DNA of 64,000 nt from Branchinecta lynchi (GCA_023053575.1 JAKZAP010000007.1:17575508-17639507), one strand, 5' to 3'; positions 37,370 through 49,988 are shown, numbered from the stretch's first letter. Made by a program: numbers and translations. Notes: generated by a model from the sequence alone, not told the origin.

Positions 37370-37748
37370 TACCTTCGTATCCTTAAATCGAACATCTAAC
37401 CAACTTCAAATAAAACTTTTACTTTTAACAGACTTTCCGGTTTTGGCCGGATTCCGGGCTAACTACTTGTCCGGCGAACAAATGTGTTTCACCATCATGT
37501 TCAGCATGTCTTCGTATCCCTAAATCGAACATCTAATCAACTTCAAATATAACTTTTACTTTTAACATATTTTCCGGTTTTGGCCGGATTCCGGGCGAAC
37601 TACTTGTCCAATGACAAACACGATTTTCACCATCGTGTTCAGCATGTCTTCTTACCTTTATTAGCTGTTTCAAAATATTTTGTTTGCCCCTTAAATTAAA
37701 CCCCCTCCCCCACCCCAAAATGTAAGGCTACAGAGCCCATCTACGAAA
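37370..37748 (+). mobile_element. Family B fragment
   Basis: There are about two and a half internal units, then the CCCC-rich strip and GGCTACAGAGCCCATCTACG, where it stops. Both GGATCCC ends are missing. Confidence 0.75.
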
Positions 37749-38624
37749 AACACGGGAATCCAATGCTGTGAAAGTTGTACAATAAAGTATCATACCTTAC
37801 AGTATGATGCAGATTTTTGCATCCTGAGCAAATGCTGAGCAACTCACATATATATGTACATTGAGATTTGCGCTTTAAGGATAATTTATGGGACTGCCTC
37901 GGCTACTATGGGAAAGGCCAAGTCCATAGGGGCTATTTGGATATTTCACTTTTGTTTAGTCGACTTCTGAAATACTAGAAAAAAAAGTAATTGGAACAGG
38001 CAGAGAATGTGGTCTCTTTCGCTTGTTGCCCTTTCCATTTCCCTCTTATGTGTATTTTAAAAATAAATGTAAGCAAAAACTATTCAACTTTTGTTACCTG
38101 GCGAAACGAGTTGACATTTTTAAACTGAAAGACCTCTTCAGTTCCATCTCTCCCCATGAAAGCAAAACGTGGCTCTCGGATTTGTTCTTACTCTTCGCTC
38201 TTTGTGTTCTAATAGCACTTGTAAGATGATTACAAAGGCCAACGTGACATATAGGGTTTAATCTAGGGAGATAAGAAGCTTGAAAAGTGTCCTCAAACAT
38301 GGGTGAGGTATGAATAGTTGTGGGAAGTAAAGTAAAGCAAAACAATTATGAATGTTTCTTTTATTTTTAGAGGACCAAAAGAAGAGATACATATCATTCG
38401 GTTACCACAAATATTGCCTTTGTTACAGTAATGCTTGACATAGTGAGGAAGAAATAAATCATGTTGCCTCAAAGCACAACTTATGGAATTTGTTTGAAAT
38501 ACGAAGAGCACTGAGATGTGTTTTGTTTTTCGATTAATTGAGTGGGAAATTAGTCACAGATCCAGTTGTTCTCTAGCATGGTTTGACCCCAAGCTGTTAT
38601 AGTACTAGGCTAATCTCTTTTTTT

Positions 38625-40214
38625 ATGGCACTTGCCCTTCGGCCAAGTGCCATATAGCGATCGCAATTTCTGTCCGTCCGTCGGTCTGTCCAGGTTTTGC
38701 TAGTTCGGGCACTTCCACATAGGCTAGGACGATAAAACTTGGCAGGCGTATCAGGGACCCCAAATGATTAAGTTGGAAACAGTCACTTCCCCGATTCGAG
38801 CACCGTGGGGGGAGTGGAGGGAGGGGGAATCCGGAATCTTGAGGTATTTTTAACTTTTGAACGGGTGATCGGATCTCGATGAAACTTGATATTTGGAACG
38901 ACCTCATGCCTTAGACGACCCACTTAAAATCCGGACCGGATCCGGTGACTTTTGGGGGGAGCCGGAGGGGGCAACCGGAAATCTTGGGAAACGCTATGAG
39001 TGGAGGGATCGAGATGAAACTTTGTGGGAAGACACCTAGCAAACACTAGATACATCGTTGACATAACCGAGCCGATTCGGGGGAGTGGAGGGAGGGGGAA
39101 TCCGGAATCTTGAGGTATTTATAACTTTTGAACGGGTGATCGGATCTCGATGGAACTTGATATTTGGAAAGACCTCATGCCTCAGACGACCTACTTAAAA
39201 TCCGGACCCGATCCGGTGACTTTTGGGGGGAGCTGGAGGTGGCAACCGGAAATCCTGGGAAACGCTATGAGTGGAGGGATCGAGATGAAACTTGGTGGGA
39301 AGACACCTAGCAAACACTAGATACATCGTTGACATAACCGAGCCGATTCGGGGGAGTGGAGGGAGGGGGAATCCGGAATCTTGAGGTATTTATAACTTTT
39401 GAACGGGTGATCGGATCTCGATGGAACTTGATATTTGGAAAGACCTCATGCCTCAGACGACCTACTTAAAATCCGGACCCGATCCGGTGACTTTTGGGGG
39501 GAGCTGGAGGTGGCAACCGGAAATCCTGGGAAACGCTATGAGTGGAGGGATCGAGATGAAACTTGGTGGGAAGACACCTAGCAAACACTAGATACATCAT
39601 TGACATAACCGAGCCGATTCGGGTACTGTGGGGGGAGTGGAGGGAGGGGGAATCCGGAATCTTGAGGTATTTATAACTTTTGAACGGGTGATCGGATTTC
39701 GATGGAACTTGATATTTGGAAAGACCTCATACCTCAGACGACCCACTTAAAATCTTGACCGGATCCGATGACTTTTGGGGGGAGCTGCAGGGGGCAACCG
39801 GAAATCTTGAGAAACGCTATGAGTGGAGGGGTCGAGATGAAACTTGGTGCACCTAGCAAACACTAGATACATCATTGACATGACCGAGCCGATTCAGGCA
39901 CTGTCGGGGGAGTGGAGGGAGGGGGAATCCGGAATCTTAAGGTATTTATAACTTTTGAACGGGTGACCGGATCTCGATGAAACTTGATATTTGGAAAGAC
40001 CTCATGCCTCAGACGACCCACTTAAAATCCGAACCGGATCCGTTGACTTTTGGGGGGAGCTGGAGGGGAGAACCGGAAATATTGGAAAACGCTATGAGTG
40101 GACGGATCCAGATGAAACTTGGTGGGAAGACACCTAGCAGACACTAGATATATCATTGACATAACCGAGCCGTGCCTACTCGTAACAAGTGCCATATGAG
40201 CTCGTAGCTCTTGT
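38625..40214 (+). mobile_element. Family A element with 271-281 bp internal tandem array
   Basis: It has the same head hairpin and tail as the copy at 21539. The TCGAGATGAAACTT marker recurs at 39009, 39280, 39551 and 39832, with a TCCAG variant at 40107, giving steps of 271, 271, 281 and 275. The two 271-base units appear identical and share a deletion of the GGCACTGTGGG segment, which suggests a recent local duplication. Both ends abut T runs. Confidence 0.85.
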
Positions 40215-40520
40215 TTTAATGATACAACTCGTTCAAGGACTACTTTTTTCGGACGGGGGGGGGGGTAAGTTTCGGCAATGATAGTAGGCTACTTGCCCAC
40301 CGAATAAGATAATCAGGATCGCAAAACGAATACGGAACAAGACTTACCCGAAAAAAAATTTCAGTTAAACCAGGTCGAAAGGGCACCTTGTCATCAGGAT
40401 AAATAAAGAGGTGCGATTTGAAGTAAACCTCTAAAAAATCGAAGAATTTGTCCATGTTTGTGTCACCCAGAAGAGAGGCTATCGAAAAACAAAACAAAAA
40501 AACAGATGAGAATACCTTTT

Positions 40521-41454
40521 CTTGTTCGATGGGATCCCAAAAATTGAATATTTGATCCAGACAGTTGGGTCTTGTAGAATCCAGTCTTCGCCAGACTCCT
40601 TGGGCACTTTACTACTAAAATTTAGAAACAGATTAAGGCAAATGGTAATCATGTGAGAAGACTAAGTTCAAATATGAATCAGTATGTGTGCTTACTCCTA
40701 TATACTGCGTCATATGACCAAAGTTCCTGTCTTACTTCTGCCAAAGTTCCCGTTTCAGCCGGATTCCGGACGAACTACTTGTCTTACAAAAAATTGAAGT
40801 TCAAACATGGATTCAGCGTATCTCCTTACCCATATGTCGAACCTCTAATCAACTTCAGATAAAACTTCAACTTTTAACAAATTTTTCTATTTCAGCCGGA
40901 TTCGTGGCGAACTTTGTGTCCAGGTAGAAAATGATTGTCATATACGAATTCAGCATGTCTTCTTACCCGTAAATCGAATACCTGATCAACTTCAGATTAA
41001 ACTATGTTTTTGCAAAATTTTCTGGTTTTGGCCAGAGACCGGGACTTGTCCGTTATTCGGATTCAGCATGTCTCCTTACCCCTAAATCGGACATCTAATC
41101 AACTTCAGATAAACTTTCCCGTTTTGGCCGGATTCAAGGCGAACTACTTGTCCGGCGAGAAAATGTTTTTCATATTCGTGGTTAGCATGTCTTTCTACCC
41201 CTTAATCGACTATCTCATTAGCGTTTACAAAAATATGTTTTCGCCCCTTAATTTAGAACCCCTCCCCTAAATATACAGCTATGGGGCCGATCTACGAACT
41301 TGACCTTTCCCTTGACCCAAAAATCCTAACGCCAAGTTTCATCAAAATATCTCATTCCCGTCGAAAGTTATCGCGCTGACAGACGGACGGACAGACGGAC
41401 AACTTTTGCGAAGTCATAGGTATCCCGCCACTTACGTTTGGGGATCCCAAAAAT
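40521..41454 (+). mobile_element. Family B element
   Basis: It starts CTTGTTCGATGGGATCCC and ends CGTTTGGGGATCCCAAAAAT. It has about five internal units and a GACGGACGGACAGACGGAC block at about 41383-41400. Confidence 0.85.
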
Positions 41455-42790
41455 CAAAACAGAAATAGCTCATTTGCAACTAAGCCACATGGAGGACGCG
41501 AACATGGTGGACATATTACAGGCTTGGACTGTTGCTTTAAAATTCAAGGCGTACCCGTATTAGAAGAAAATAAGTAACTACAACACCCTCCAGAACAGTG
41601 TTGTAACCTGACCAAAATTAAGTTTACTAAACTCCGGAGAAATATTTTGCTAGATTGTAAGAAAATCTACTAGCTCGGGGAACATTTTCGTATTGCTGTA
41701 CGCTATAGCTAACATATGTGTACTAAATTTTAACAACAAAGTATTAGCTTTATAGATTGTTATCAGCAATTCGGAGGTTTCTTTGCAAATCATACACCGA
41801 AAGACAGTTTTTCTGCAAACAAAGCAGTTAAATATATACCGGGACGCGGACTTGATCATAAAAGGCAGAGTCGGTACGAATGGGTGGGGGGGAGAAGGAG
41901 GAACGACCCTCTCAATATTGTTGGACAGTCGGTAAAGAAAAACTGAATTTGCGCGAAGCGCCCAAAATTTTTCTGAAAAACAGGTTCTGCAAAAAGTTCA
42001 CGAAAAACAGTCGGTTCGTTCGTTTTCATCAGGGACGAAAAAATTAACACAAGGGTCAAGGAGCTTATTCCGATCCTTGCTTTGGATAACCAGCGAAACT
42101 GAGAACTGTCGCTCTTACCTCTGAATTTGAATAGGGCCAGCTGTAGAGAGTACATGAACAGATTCGAATATCCGCTAGAATACAGTTATAATTCTAAATT
42201 GCACAAGGTCTGGCTTCGGCCACCTTTTTTACAAAAAATTGGGATTTTTACTAGATATAGATACAATTTACTAGATCCTCTAAAGTTACTAGATTTTTTT
42301 TTATTTTTTTTACTAGATCTAGTAAACTTTTTACTGCCGAGTGTAAGACGGCTCCTGAAGTTCACACCTGTTAAGACATTTAACAAACCCCCCTTGCGAT
42401 TCGAGCCAAGACAAATTGGCTCCTATTATTTAGATCTACTAAAACAATTTTATAGCCTACTCTGAAAAAGAATTTGAACCAGGCCAAAGTATTGTCACAC
42501 ACTGGAGGAAAATAAAATCTTGCGTTGCTTCCTGGTGGTGACCTCTGTATTATTTTGCGCTTGAACTCACTCTCGTTTGCGTGTCCAGAACATATATAAA
42601 ACGAACCCCTTTTTTCTGCGGAGTAAAACCTTAGGTTACGACAGCAATAGCGACTAATTGCAGGAAAAAGCTAGCATGGATCCCAAAACAGTAATTACTT
42701 AGGCAAGGGAAGGAGAATCGAAACTGTATTCGACGTAATGCCTTTATCAGGGCTTTTTTTCTTGCTTTTCCTAACAGATTTGTTTTGCAG

Positions 42791-42945
42791 AACCTTCTAC
42801 GCCTACCCGCCACCGTTCACCACCTATCTTAATTGTGGAACCACCCAAACCTCGCGAGCCCCGCCCTCCTTTGCCCGCGGGATTAACACGTCGACAAAGG
42901 AGAAATCGCAAGAAGAGAAGGGAGCTAGAAGAAGAATGGGAAGCG
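42791..42945 (+). CDS. Exon D of the CaaX-ended protein gene (basic exon)
   Basis: The exon lies between GATTTGTTTTGCAG and GCG|GTAAGA. After two bases that finish Lys199 it gives 51 codons (residues 200-250). The peptide is strongly basic and proline-rich, with VEPPKPREPRPPLP followed by RRQRRNRKKRREL and then an acidic EEEWEA end. The Arg/Lys cluster could serve as a nuclear localisation signal or as a membrane- or nucleic-acid-binding patch; the sequence does not decide which. The exon ends in phase 0, matching the start of exon E. A second open frame (FYAYPPPF...) runs through the same DNA but would break the phase with both neighbours, so I do not use it. Confidence 0.75.
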
Positions 42946-43429
42946 GTAAGAATACGTATTAAATCGAAAGTGTGGAATTGCAAAGTAAGAATACTCCCCG
43001 AGAAGTCACACACCTTTTTTTCTTGACGCAGCACTCTACAGTGGGTCCTCTACTGGCAATCGGAAGCGATTGTAACGTGTCGTAAGCGGCCATTTTGTCG
43101 ATTTTCAGCCAATGAGAGCGCGCCGGGCCCAGACGAGCGGGGTTACAAGGCCATTGGATGACTCACTTAAGCACCATATGCAAGGCTTAAATTTTAATGT
43201 TTTGTTCCTTGCCTATGAGACAGTCAAATGGATCTAACCAGCCAACAACCAACAATTTCAGCTTTCTTCTGGCATAAAACAGTTAGTTGTAATTTTACTC
43301 GTTTAGATTTTTAAATGTGCCACTTCTTCAGTTGTAGACCGAGAAACGTTTTCCACGTTTCTGACAGTACATTGGTTTGTTTTGAACACTATCCCCTCCG
43401 AAAATTACGCGCTTATTTTCCCTAATAAC

Positions 43430-43645
43430 AATAATAATTTATTGAGGCCCGCTATACAACAAAGGAAAGAGCGAGTAATAGAAAATTACAGAAAAATGAA
43501 CTGTACACAAAGAAAACGAAACACTTCATAAGCTTATAAGACTTATAAATAAGTTAGAGGAGTCCGCGGCGATTCGTATGTGTTTTTCAAAGCTCGGGGT
43601 CTAGCACGACGCTCTATGGCTTCGCACTTAGCGGAAGCATCCATG
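43430..43645 (-). mobile_element. 3' end of a minus-strand non-LTR retrotransposon
   Basis: The minus strand ends in an ATTATTATTGTTATT-type tail. Upstream of it a frame reads KYHIMDASAKCEAIERRARPR and LKNTYESPRTP before a stop. This is the distal part of the LINE whose reverse-transcriptase pieces lie at 43912-44374 and 48164-48411. Confidence 0.6.
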
Positions 43646-43657
43646 ATGTGGTACTTC

Positions 43658-43899
43658 AGAGATAAATATTCTTCGAGCCCAATCTGACTTTGAAACATAT
43701 ATTCAAATAATGTATACAACGGATACGTCAGCTACGATTCTTCATCAACGATATTTCGGCCCTTCCTACAGGTTTGTTTGCATCCCCGACGTTGACTCGG
43801 AAGATTGACAGCCTGACGAGGACCCTTGCCAAGAAGGGCCGAAATATCGTTAATGAAGAATCGTAGCTGACGTGTCCGTTGTATACATTATTTGAATAG
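43658..43899. mobile_element. Family C foldback with 12-bp target duplication
   Basis: ATGTGGTACTTC lies at 43646-43657 and at 43900-43911. The + strand right arm carries the core CTGACGA (43813-43819), a helix with a GCCAAG loop, and GAAA (43841-43844). It is inserted into a minus-strand LINE. Confidence 0.9.
43813..43844 (+). ncRNA. Hammerhead-ribozyme-like core
   Basis: The same boxes and helix as at 60019, in an independent insertion. Confidence 0.5.
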
Positions 43900-43911
43900 A
43901 TGTGGTACTTC

Positions 43912-44374
43912 TTCGACAGGGCTAAGTTAGACTCCCATGGGAGGAGTCAGAGAAGGTACTTTTCCAGTTTGTAATATTTGTCCGAATTTGCCTTTTGTCA
44001 GAAATACCTCTGCACACATAGCTGTGTAGGCAGTATCCGAAAGAGAAAGAATAGAAAGATCCGAAAGTCCTCTTAGCATACGGATATCAGAACAGTAAAC
44101 AAGACCCAAGCATTTAAGCGAGGCAGACTGAGGCACAGCACCGAAACCCGAATTGTTTATTACCTATACGGCAAGACCGGATCAGTTGTGGCAGTAGGAT
44201 CCGGTCAAATACTTTGCTTAAAATTGAAGATACAGTAATAGGCCTATAAGATTTGCAAGATGACTTATCCGCACCTTTTTTTTTAAATATTTGTTGTCAA
44301 CGCAAAAGTTAGTAGGGACCATTTCCAGATTCAAACACATTTGTGATAACAAAGCAGTGTAATCGAACAGTAAA
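43912..44374 (-). pseudogene. Reverse-transcriptase fragment (LINE), broken
   Basis: On the minus strand, frameshifted pieces include YTALLSQMCLNLEMVPTNF, then SCKSYRPITVSSILSKVFD and GNKQFGF. These match the early palm/finger blocks of non-LTR reverse transcriptases (the YRPI and K[IV][FL][DE] region). The catalytic YxDD block is missing, implying an internal deletion. The piece is separated from its upstream part by the family G insertion and from its tail by the family C insertion. Confidence 0.75.
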
Positions 44375-47300
44375 CTAGACCTACGTTGCCCGGGCAACGT
44401 GAAGTGTTGCGGCAACCTTTGTCCGGCTTCGCCGGCTAAAGTGTTGCGAGAGCAACACTTTGGTTTTGTTTCTTCGCTGTCGGTTAAATGCTGAAATTGT
44501 CAACTTATCGAAGCTTTTAAAACGGTATGTTCTAAAAAGAATAATCACTTAATCAAAAGATGTTCTTTAGCGTTGTAAAACCAACAACAAAACAATATCG
44601 GAAGAAGGCTATCCGTAACGTTTCAGGATTAAAATACCATAGATGACACTATTAATTATTACAAAACTACCTTATTGTTTTACATTACCGTATCGTTTGT
44701 ACCCGTTGCGTAAACAGTTAATCCTAGGTTATAGCGATAGACCATCGATACAAACTTTCTTACTGTCATATTTACAGAAATCGAATACAATGTGCACCAA
44801 TTTTCAAAAATGTCTAGCCCCTCGTGCTTACTTACAAGTCCCTCTCCCGTGATTGACATCAAATTCACCGGAAACAAATAATGGATACACCAGCTATCAA
44901 AAGTTGCAAACCCCTCATCGCTGAAGATGATTATAGCATAAAAGCCGATTATTACTTACAAGTCCCATGCATGTTTTACAATTGGGAACAAAATTGTTCT
45001 TACCATCGAATACACCTGAGACAAATAACAGGTATACCAACTAGCAAAAGCTGCAAACTCCTCGTTGCCGAAGATGATTATGAGCTAACAGTCGACTGTA
45101 GCTTACAGTCGACTGTTGCTTACAAGTCCCTTACATGTCTCACAACTGGTATCGCCTATTTTTGGTTTCAGTGTGTACCTTACTCCTAAAGTTGTCAACC
45201 CCCTGAAACTTTCAAACTGGTTTATCTCATGAAGGATTTTTGTTCAAAAAAATGGATGGCATATATTTTGATCAGCTCTTCAAGGGCTATCGATTGCCCT
45301 AACCACAACAAAAGCATATCGGAAAAAGGGACTAAATTGACTTTGCAGTCAGTTGAACTTTATCCTTTTCAATCGTAGACATCGTGACGGATGAAAACTT
45401 GGAATAATATCCTATATAATCTAGTTGGTATTATAAAGCTATCCGTAACTTTTTAGGATTAAAATACCATAGATGACACTATTAATTATTACGAAACTAC
45501 CTTGTTTTACATTACAGTATCGTTTGTACCCGTTGCGTTAACAGTAAATCCTAGGTTACAGCGATAGACCAACGATACAAACTTTCTTAACGTCAGATCT
45601 ATATAAATCGAATACAATTTGCAACAATTTGCACAAAATTCTAGCCCCTCGTGCACCGATTCTACTGACAAGTCCCTTTCCCGTGATAGACATCAAGTTC
45701 ACCGGATAAAAATAATGGGTACACTGACTAGCAAAAGTTGCAAACCCATAATCGCTGAAGATTTGTGTAGCATAACAGCCGATTATTACTTAAAAGTCCC
45801 TTGCAAGTTTTACATTTGGGAACCAAATTGTTCATCAAATGACAGGTACGCCAACTAGCGAGAGCTGCAAACCCCTCATTGCCGAAGATGATTATGAGCT
45901 AATAGTCACCTGTCGCGTACAAGTCCCCGAAAAGTCTCACAACTGGTATCGCCTATTTTTGGTTTCAGTGTGTATCTTACTACTGAAGTTGTCAACCCCT
46001 TGAAACTTTCAAACTGGTGTATCTCATAAAGGAATTTTTTTACCAAAAAATGGATGTCATATACTTTGATCAGCTCATCAGCGGCTATCGATTGCCGTCG
46101 AAGTCGAACTTTATCCTTTTCAATCGTAGATATCGTGACGGATGAAAACTTGGAACAATATCTTATATAATCTAGTTGATATTATACAGCTATCCGTAAC
46201 TTTTCAGGATTAAAATACCATAGATGACACTATTAATTATTACAAAATTACCTTATTGTTTTACATTACCGTATCGTTTGTACCCGTTGCGTAAACAGTT
46301 AATCCTAGGTTATAGCGATAGACCATCGATACAAACTTTCTTACTGTCATATATACAGAAATCGAATACAATGTGCACCAATTTTCAAAAATTTCTAGCC
46401 CCTCGTGAACCGATTCTTACTTACAAGTCCGTCTCCCGTGATTGACATCAAATTCACCGGAAACAAATAATGGATATACCAGCTATCAAAAGTTGCAAGC
46501 CCCTCATCGCTGAAGATGATTATAGCATAAGCTTTTTAAACGGGATGTTCTAAAAAAATTAATCATATGATCAAAAGGTATTCTTCAGCGTTGTAAAAAC
46601 AACAACAAAATAATATAGGAAGAAGGGACTAAATTAACTTTGCAGTCAATTGTACTTTATCCTTTTCAATCGTAGACATCGTGACTTATATAATCTAGTT
46701 GGTAATAGAAAGCTATCCGTAACTTTTCAGGATTAAAATACCATAGATGACACTATTAATTATTATGAAACTACCTCATTGCTTTACATTTTCGTTTGTA
46801 TCCGTTGTGTAAACAGTTAATCCTCGGTTACATTGATAGACCATCGACACAAACTTTCTTACCGTCAGATTTATAGAAATCGAATACAATGTGCACCCAT
46901 TTGCAAAAATTCCTAACCCCTCGTGAACCAATTCCTACTTACAAGTCCCTCTCCCGTGATATACATTAAGTTAACCGGAAACAAATAATGGGTACACCAG
47001 CTAGCAAAAGCTGCAAACCCATCATCGCAGAAGATGATTGTAGCATAACAGCCGATTATTACTTACAAGTCCCTTGCATATCTTACCATTGGGAACCAAA
47101 TTGTTCTTACCATCGAATACACCGGAAACAAATAACAGGTATACCAACTAGCAAAAGCTGCAAACCCCTCATTACCGAAGATGATTATGGGCTAACAGTC
47201 GACTGTTGCTTAAAAGTCCCCTATATGCATCATAACTGGTATCGCCTATTTTTGGTTTCAATGTACCTTACTATGAAGTTGTCAACCCCTTTGAAATTTT

Positions 47301-48163
47301 CAAACTGGTGTATCTCATGAAGGAATTTTTGTACCAAAAAATGGATGACATATACTTTGATCAGCCCATCAATGGCTATCGATTGCCGTCGAAAAAAAAA
47401 TTCTACCTGTCTTAGTTCAAAAGTTGACTTTTTTGCCGTAGGCCAACTTTCTAACGTCACGACTTAGAAAGGAGCAAAGGATAAGCTCTAGTTTCTTTAG
47501 CAATGAGAGAACTTTTAAAGTTTAAGAGGCACATCTGATACCGTTACTCTACCACAAACCAAAGTGCAAACAAAAAAAATTATAAACTCAGCTGAAATCG
47601 TCGCAGACATAGACAGAAACAATAGATGGCAGCACTTTCGGACCCGTGGGAAAAAGCCACTTTTTTGTCTCTGTAGATTTTTCTATTTATCACTCAAAGA
47701 AGATATGTTGGCTGTGGGGCCGGGTAACTGCCGCATATATTTAACACTTATAGATTTTAGTCCATCTTCAATTTGAAACTGGTGCCTGCCTGCTTGCGTG
47801 CTAGAACGGAGCTTTCCACTCGAAAGCAGAAACATCTTTTGATGAAACGAAAGGTTCGCTACACAACTTCAGATAGTCCTCTCTGACATAGGCTATACAA
47901 CTCCACTTCACTTCGCAAACCGTAGGCTCTGGCTCGATGACAAGCAAAAACCATTCTTATTGGCCCCAGGCAAGAGTTCTACGGAGCTTTCCAAAATGTA
48001 ATGTCATATTCGTCAATCCGGCCTAAGGTCCACACTTTCCGTAAAAACCGCACAGGTTAGACCCTTCTCAGTTACCAGGAATAAAATGAAATCGGAGTCA
48101 TAGGAAAAAAAAAAAAAAAAAAAAAAAAAACGAGGACAAAACCAAAGTGTTGCTCTCGCAACA
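44375..48163 (+). mobile_element. Family G element (3.8 kb), inserted in a LINE
   Basis: It has the same ends as the copy at 16561, with a perfect ACGTTGCCCGGGCAACGT palindrome at about 44383-44400. It splits a minus-strand reverse-transcriptase frame. ACAGTAA just outside the left end and ACAATAA at the right end may be a 7-bp duplication with one mismatch, or partly element sequence. It carries one more internal block than the 16561 copy. Confidence 0.85.
46985..47320 (+). CDS. Repeat-encoded frame with tandem 49-residue module (family G)
   Basis: An ATG frame of 110 codons contains two tandem modules 147 bases apart. Each module starts near SKSCKP, continues [IL][IT][AE]EDD and a Cys-containing stretch, and ends near WEPNCSYHRIH or NWYRLFLVSM. 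Equivalent frames recur at 17155, 18077, 18596, 44881, 45619 and elsewhere in both family G copies, often with the frame kept. I recognise no domain. It may be a real small repeat-encoded protein or simply a tandem DNA repeat that happens to stay open. Confidence 0.3.
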   Translation: MMGTPASKSCKPIIAEDDCSITADYYLQVPCISYHWEPNCSYHRIHRKQITGIPTSKSCKPLITEDDYGLTVDCCLKVPYMHHNWYRLFLVSMYLTMKLSTPLKFSNWCIS

Positions 48164-48411
48164 CAATAAGAACCAAATTTCAGATGTTCTGCGCGGATCC
48201 CGTCCAGACCAGAGGCTTTACGCTTCTTCAGTTTTAGTAAAACAGAGGCTACATTTACACTGTTTACAACAATTGAACTACGCCGGCCTTCAGACAAACG
48301 GAGAGCAGCATTTAATTTAGCTTCAAACATGTGACTTAGCTGCTCGTCCCGGGAACCATAACTTATTGTATTGACCAGACGACTCGGAGTCAAATATTTT
48401 AGTATTAGCAC
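48164..48411 (-). pseudogene. Reverse-transcriptase N-terminal fragment (LINE)
   Basis: A minus-strand frame reads SVLLKLKKRKASGLDGIRAE then HLKFGSY, the typical KA.G.DGI..E.LK block at the start of non-LTR reverse transcriptase domains. It stops where the family G element is inserted. The sequence resumes at 44374. Confidence 0.8.
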
Positions 48412-48740
48412 TACTAGTCCAACTATCGGCTTGGCTCAAAATCCTCCGCAGCTTTTAGGTTGGTCCGAAGTTTGGCGGGATAGATTATCAATATTGTCAG
48501 CTTTAACCGATTCTACGGCGCGCTCGTAAACTTTCTTAGATTTGTGAAAGCGTCGGAACACTTGGACATGTCGTGGTCGGTCGCACTAAATCCAACAACG
48601 GTACCAGAATTTAGATATCTTTTTCACTTTCTTCTTCTGTCCCTAATTCTCGGACGGTCTGGGAGTCGCACGGCGCCAACTGACAGCTTGAAAGGCAGAA
48701 ATCCAACTATACCAGGGGAGTTTGAAAGACAAATCCTACA

Positions 48741-48760
48741 ATCCCCCCCCCCCCCCCCCC
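48741..48760. repeat. Poly-C run
   Basis: About 20 C residues in a row. Its length is likely to be uncertain in the assembly. Confidence 0.85.
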
Positions 48761-49689
48761 GTGATACTACCCAAACACTTCCAACGGTGAATATCTTTGC
48801 AAGAAGGTTGCACTATTTTTTCGCCCGTGGTTAAGAATTCTGGCCCGTGCTGGAACTGGAGATTGTTGGTGAGGTTCCAGCATTACAGGCCGCTCGTGAC
48901 TACTCCGTTAAGAGCGACCTAGTCAGTGCTAACTGGATTTGTTGAGTGAAGTAACAAAAATGCGGAATTTTGGCTATGTGAACAGGTGTCTAGAATGTGT
49001 TTAGGAATAAGTTGAACTTATCAGGACGGTACGAATGTTCGTGTCATACTTTGTGCAAGAATTTTTGCCATAGTTCTTGATGGTCTCCTTGGCTCAAAAT
49101 TCCCAGTTCAGGGAACCTACCGGAATTTTGCTCAGGAAATATACAAAAATACTTATCTTTTCTTAAATAATCACTTAATAAGGTATTGTAATTAATTCAT
49201 TTTAATCTATAAGTTCAAAACCTATCTGTCAGACCCTACACAACTTTACCATCAATTCATTTTGTTTGTCAAGACGGTGGGTCAAACATAAATAAACCAC
49301 CTATAGTCTATCCGCTTCTAGCCCGTCGACCGGTCAGTACCGGTCAACCTAGTATTTGTGATTTGATCAAATAATTTTAAAACACAATGCTACCGTCCTT
49401 ATTGGCAGGGACGAGGTAATGGTACGGGATTTCATATGTGTGCTAGCGTTGAAGATGAGTGGCGAAACTCTCCGGTTTATAGGCAGGATTGGACAGGTGC
49501 TATTTCATGTATATTTTTGTGTTTATGCCAATGCAGCTTCTTTTTCCTTCTCCCTCACAATGGAGTGAACCACTCAGTAACGTAGAAAAGACTGTTATGA
49601 AATATTAAAATACCTTACTTGGCGTCACTTTCAGTAATTTATATTAAAACTTTAATTAAATTGATTAAATAACGCATTCCTGTTAACAT

Positions 49690-49912
49690 TTTTCTCTATT
49701 TAATATTCGTTATCCTTAATACTTTAAATCCCATATTATTTTGTATTTTAATTGTAGCAGCAAAGAGTAGACATGGTAGGTGCTGGGATACCGATATAGG
49801 ATACGTTTGTACATTTAAAAATTTTTATGTGTATTTTGTAAATTTGGATTCCTTTTCTAGCTTTTAGCTATTCGGATTAAATTTGATTGATTGATTGAAA
49901 AAAAAAAAAGGA
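49690..49912 (+). mobile_element. LINE 3' UTR and tail
   Basis: It ends TTTGATTGATTGATTG and an A run of 12. The 5' part is not recognisable. Confidence 0.55.
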
Positions 49913-49988
49913 CCAGATGAACCATGGTACGTAAAAAGGCAAAGAAAGCTGCGCCACTGTACCTATGAGACTGCGAGTGGGGTCGTTT

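Larger units (their letters stand above)
34907..42790 (+). other. Intron 3 (7.9 kb)
   Basis: GTAGGT donor and TTTTGCAG acceptor, phase 1. It carries family A (38625-40214), family B (37370-37748 and 40521-41454) and a short tandem array at 36130-36375. Confidence 0.7.

Noticed and set aside
42738..42962. Alternative frame FYAYPPPFTTYLNC through exon D
   Set aside because: Its phase fits neither exon C nor exon E, while the basic frame fits both.
48013..48150. Poly-Phe minus frame joined to reverse-transcriptase sequence
   Set aside because: It is the A-run at the end of family G read on the other strand. Only 48164-48411 belongs to the LINE.
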